In this document: positions 60,887 to 64,000 of the stretch, in pieces
How positions within the stretch are numbered: the stretch's first letter is position 1
Layout of the letters: each line of letters opens with the position of its first letter
Origin: Ovis canadensis
Lineage: Eukaryota; Chordata; Mammalia; Artiodactyla; Bovidae
Assembly (NCBI RefSeq): GCF_042477335.2
Contig: NC_091255.1
Span: 27,320,501 to 27,384,500 of the forward strand
Direction of reading: 5' to 3'
DNA length: 64,000 bases
Notes under the pieces: model-generated
The model's input: only the letters and a program-made list of their open reading frames with translations
Databases searched by the model: none
What the model was told of the DNA's origin: nothing
Translations under genes and position numbers: made by a program

Positions 60887-60953
60887 ATATGCCTTAGGGC
60901 AACTAAGCTCATTCATCACAATGAAGACACAGCACAGCCAAAAAGAAAAAAAG
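60887..60953 (+). mobile_element. CHR-1 SINE, 3' remnant
   Basis: tatgccttagggcaactaag followed by atgaagacacagcacagcca and an A-rich end. An internally deleted CHR-1 remnant. Confidence 0.7.
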
Positions 60954-61653
60954 GGCAGTGGATCTCTCCTTACCTAATTTACTTAAAATTGACACCCAGT
61001 TTTGCTGCCCTTTGTGGCTACGCCTTGCTCTATACATTGAAATTTTTGTTCATCATGTCAAGGGAATACTAGTGAGTGAGAACATTGGTGGTGTCCTCTG
61101 GGTTTTCCAAGCCTTCATCTACAAAGCCGCTAAAGACAGCATCACATTTTAAAGGTGCCACTGCAAATATTTAAACATAATTACACAGCATGATCCCCTT
61201 GAGAAGTACACATCACATTTGAGAAGTCAGCTCAGTAAGTCTAAAGCTTCAGAGCAGAGAAAAATGTTGCTTGTACCATGGTGAAACATGGCCCGTGTAT
61301 AAAGGACTGCTTCTGTCAAAGTAACTGAGTAATACCACAAATTTAAAAGGAAACAATTTGCTGATTCACTGCATCCTGGATCAAAACTGCAAACAGAGTT
61401 GGTTTCATGAGCACAATGAACCAAGGGAGAAACCTGGAGAAAGTACTTGCTATTCTTTTGCCTTTTTATTTTTTCCAAGTAGGAATAAATGAAAATTCTG
61501 GCTGTGGTAGAATTTGTAGGTTTTCAGGGAGGTCTTCCCTATTCTTCCTCCCTACCCCAAAGCCCAACTACATGAGACTATCATTTTGGCTTTTATTGTC
61601 TGAAGAAAGCAGGTAAGGTGGCTAGTCTAGGAGTACAGCTCTGGGCATTAATC
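60954..61653. other. 700 bases without a recognisable repeat
   Basis: No family or coding frame recognised. Worth a conservation check. Confidence 0.45.
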
Positions 61654-61667
61654 CCCAAGGTGACCTT

Positions 61668-61909
61668 GCTGCTGCTGCTGCTAAATCGCTTCAGTCGTGT
61701 CCAACTCCGTGAGACCCCATAGACAGCAGCCCACTAGGCTCCTCCGTCCCTGGGATTCTCCAGGCAAGAATACTGGAGTGGGTTGTACCATTTCTCCAAT
61801 GCATGAAAGTGAAAAGTGAAAGTGAAGTTGCTCAGTCGTGCCCAACTCTTAGCGACCCCATGGACTGCAGCCTACCAGGCTCCTCCGTCCATGGAATTTT
61901 CCGGAAAAT
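61668..61909 (-). mobile_element. Bov-A2 SINE, dimeric, with TSD
   Basis: Reverse Bov-A2 with (GCT)n at the left, both units and the gaaaagtgaaagtgaagttg linker. cccaaggtgacctt at 61654-61667 and cccaaagtgacctt at 61910-61923 form a 14-base TSD with one mismatch. Confidence 0.96.
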
Positions 61910-62167
61910 CCCAAAGTGACCTTAACATCTTCCTATTGTGACTCCACCCACAAATTGCTCTGATCTTTGAGGGCCTGGATGTCATGGAGAGACATACTAA
62001 GCTTCTGAAGAATATTTGTACTATTGTATTTCAATATTTGTGGGATAGTCACAAATTTCATTGGTAGTATGTTTTCTAGCTCACAATGAAATTATAGCTA
62101 CCTTTGCTATTTAATAATACAACTAACTTGTTTATTAAGTTCGGCTGTAAGAATTCATACGCACTCT

Positions 62168-62396
62168 GAGGGCTTCCCAGGTGGCCCAGTGGTAAAAAAT
62201 CCACCTGCCAATGCAGGAGATGCATGAGACGTGGGTTCAGTCCCTGGGTAGGTAAGATCCCCTGGAGTAGGAAACAGCAACCTGCTAAACTATTCTTGCC
62301 TGGACAATTTCATGGATAGAGGAAGAAGCCTGGCAGGCCACCGTCCGTGGGGTCACAAAGAGTCGGACACAGCTGGACATATGCACATGCATGAGT
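62168..62396 (+). mobile_element. Bov-tA SINE with short TSD
   Basis: Forward Bov-tA: gggcttcccaggtggcccag, gtgggttcagtccctgggta, caatttcatggatagaggaa, ending with atgcacatgcatgagt. gcactct flanks it at 62161-62167 and 62397-62403. Confidence 0.94.
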
Positions 62397-62644
62397 GCAC
62401 TCTTTGAGGCACTGCGAATTGAAAACAGTCTCAGACACACTTCTAGTTTTCAACCACTTTTAGCAAAACAAATAGGGGCACATACAGTACCTTTGGAAGG
62501 TGAGTTCATTATTAATATGGGTCTATAGAAGTCTTTGCAGCTAATGGTCCTCATAAGTCCATAAGGTGTATAGTGCATGGATAAATGAAGACATTGTTTC
62601 TTGTGAGACTCTTGCTGAAATGAGAACACCTATATGGTAAAGAA

Positions 62645-62914
62645 CAGAGAAGGCAGTGGCACCCCACTCCAGTACTCTTGCCTGGAAAATCCCATGGATG
62701 GAGGAGCCTGGTAGGCTGCAGTCCATGCTAGGGGTTGGACACGACTGAGCGACTTCCCTTTCACTTTTCACTTTCATGCATTGGAGAAGGAAATGGCAAC
62801 CAACTCCAGTGTTCTTGCCTGGAGAAGCCCAGGGACAGGGGAGCCTGGTGGGCTGCTGTCTATGGGGTCGCACAGAGTTGGACACGACTGAAGTGACTTA
62901 GCAGCAGCAGCAGC
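62645..62914 (+). mobile_element. Bov-A2 SINE, full dimer, with TSD
   Basis: Forward Bov-A2, complete from cagagaaggcagtggcaccc to the agcagcagcagc tail. atatggtaaagaa at 62632-62644 recurs exactly at 62915-62927, a 13-base TSD. The best-preserved Bov-A2 in the window. Confidence 0.97.
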
Positions 62915-62927
62915 ATATGGTAAAGAA

Positions 62928-63234
62928 ATAATGGAGGAAATCTCCACGAGTACTACCCCAACCAACCAAAGATGAACACCCTATGGCAGTCATTGTAAAA
63001 AGTAGAAACCTCTCAGAGATGTGAGGTCTGCAGAATGGTTGAGGCATAGAAGGACAAAAGCAATACCATAACACAGAAAGATGAACTCCTTGAGAAATTG
63101 TGACACGTGGCTAAGTTCTGCCAGAACCCCTCAAAAACCCAGAGGGCAAGAAAAATGGGGCATATCTAAGGATGCAGAGAAAAAGGTCTGTGACAGGGAT
63201 CTGATGATTCTGTTTGCTCACAGCAGAAATACTT
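62928..63234. other. No recognisable feature
   Basis: About 300 bases with nothing identified. Confidence 0.5.
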
Positions 63235-63447
63235 GCAGCAAGTGGCTCAGCGGCAAAGAAGCCGCCTGCTAATGCAGGAGATGTGGGATTGATTCCTGGG
63301 TCTGGAGGATCCCCTGGAAAAGGAAATGGCAACTTACTCTGATATTCTTGCCTGGGAAATCCCATGAACAGCGGAGCCTGGTGGGCTACAGCTCATGGGA
63401 TCATAGAAGAGTTGGGCACAATTTAGGAACTAAAGGGCAACAACAAT
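63235..63447 (+). mobile_element. Bov-tA SINE
   Basis: Forward Bov-tA: gcaagtggctcagcggcaaa, ggattgattcctgggtctgg, ggcaacttactctgatattc, ending aggaactaaagggcaacaac. No TSD found. Confidence 0.93.
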
Positions 63448-64000
63448 CCAGACTAACAAAACAGCAACAAACCTCTGCCTTTGTGACAGAATCACTGTTT
63501 TCCTTTAAGCTATCCAATCTTTATACAAAGTATTGGACTGGGAGAATGCCGTAAGTTAGGTTATAAGTTAGGTTGATTTTCTTTATACAGTTTACAGTTT
63601 TGCTGGCTTTTTGTGTTTGATATGGTCAACTTTTACTAAGCTCACTTTTATAAACAGATTTTTTCTGATGGATTTTCCTTTAGAGGAGATTTTTATAACT
63701 CTTTTGTTTCCTAACTTTTGTTGACATGGAGAAGGCTGGGGAGAAAGAGATACAGTGGTTTTGGTTTGGAGGCGTTTTTTTGCTTCTGTTGTTTATATCC
63801 CATGTTGTACAATAGAAAGAATGATGGACTTCATCTATGAATGGCTTAGGAGAAAAAAGGGAGACATAATTAAAATTTTTAAATATATATTATATTAAAA
63901 TATATATAGTCCTTCCTTTTATATGACTTTCCCTGAAGGAAAAAAAAAAGTTATACTAAATAGAAATGGTTTGTTCATTTAAAATCATTAACTGTCTTGG
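63448..64000. other. AT-rich, no recognisable feature
   Basis: About 550 AT-rich bases to the window end, with ataggtta-type duplications at 63553-63572 and a TA-rich patch at 63880-63909. No family or gene recognised. Confidence 0.45.

Noticed and set aside
1-64000. CRISPR array, phage, operon or bacterial defence system
   Set aside because: No regularly spaced direct repeats, no compact gene clusters, and the repeat content is that of a ruminant nuclear genome throughout.

Overview
The window is non-coding nuclear DNA from a pecoran ruminant (cattle, sheep, goat or a close relative; the sequence alone does not separate these). The basis is the repeat content: about ten BovB (RTE-type) LINE fragments, dimeric Bov-A2 SINEs with GCA-repeat tails, Bov-tA SINEs (tRNA-like head fused to a BovB-derived tail), and many CHR-1/CHR-2 tRNA-derived SINEs. 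Older mammal-wide layers lie beneath: MIR, L2, decayed L1, MER1/MER5-type hAT elements and LTR remnants. I found no protein-coding exon, structural RNA gene, CRISPR array or bacterial-type operon that I could defend. The longest open frames are BovB reverse-transcriptase remnants, their antisense shadows, or chance frames.

Layout. 1-5 kb: scattered CHR, MIR, L2 and an LTR-like remnant. 5-7 kb: overlapping L1 pieces, including an L1 tail that seems to carry a 3' transduced segment. 9.8-11.2 kb: old repeat remnants and an L1 end. 13.7-15.9 kb: one L1 3' end broken by three SINEs and a BovB piece. 16-19 kb: MIRs, CHR-1, and a Bov-A2 inside a CHR-2. 20-24.9 kb: two L1 ends, a probable retroviral LTR, L2, BovB and a full CHR-1. 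25.9-31.3 kb: BovB, Bov-A2, L1, a MER1-type element, a second probable LTR, and a head-to-head CHR pair. 33.9-34.3 kb: a CpG-rich islet, the best candidate regulatory site. 36.8-38.2 kb: a three-deep SINE nest followed by adjoining Bov-A2 and Bov-tA insertions. 38.7-43.7 kb: old L1 remnants with CHR and Bov-tA insertions. 44.4-46.7 kb: the longest stretch without a recognisable repeat. 47-51.6 kb: SINEs, an L1 end, and the longest BovB (1.3 kb), which splits an old MER5-type element. 53.7-56.7 kb: BovB, L2, Bov-tA and L1. 57-64 kb: repeat-poor DNA, then a dense run of Bov-tA and Bov-A2 copies, many with target-site duplications.

No genes act together here. The value of the window is its insertion history, which can be ordered from nesting and target-site duplications (TSDs). 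Family names come from recognition by eye, and most ends are good to about 5-15 bases. TSD coordinates were counted by hand.
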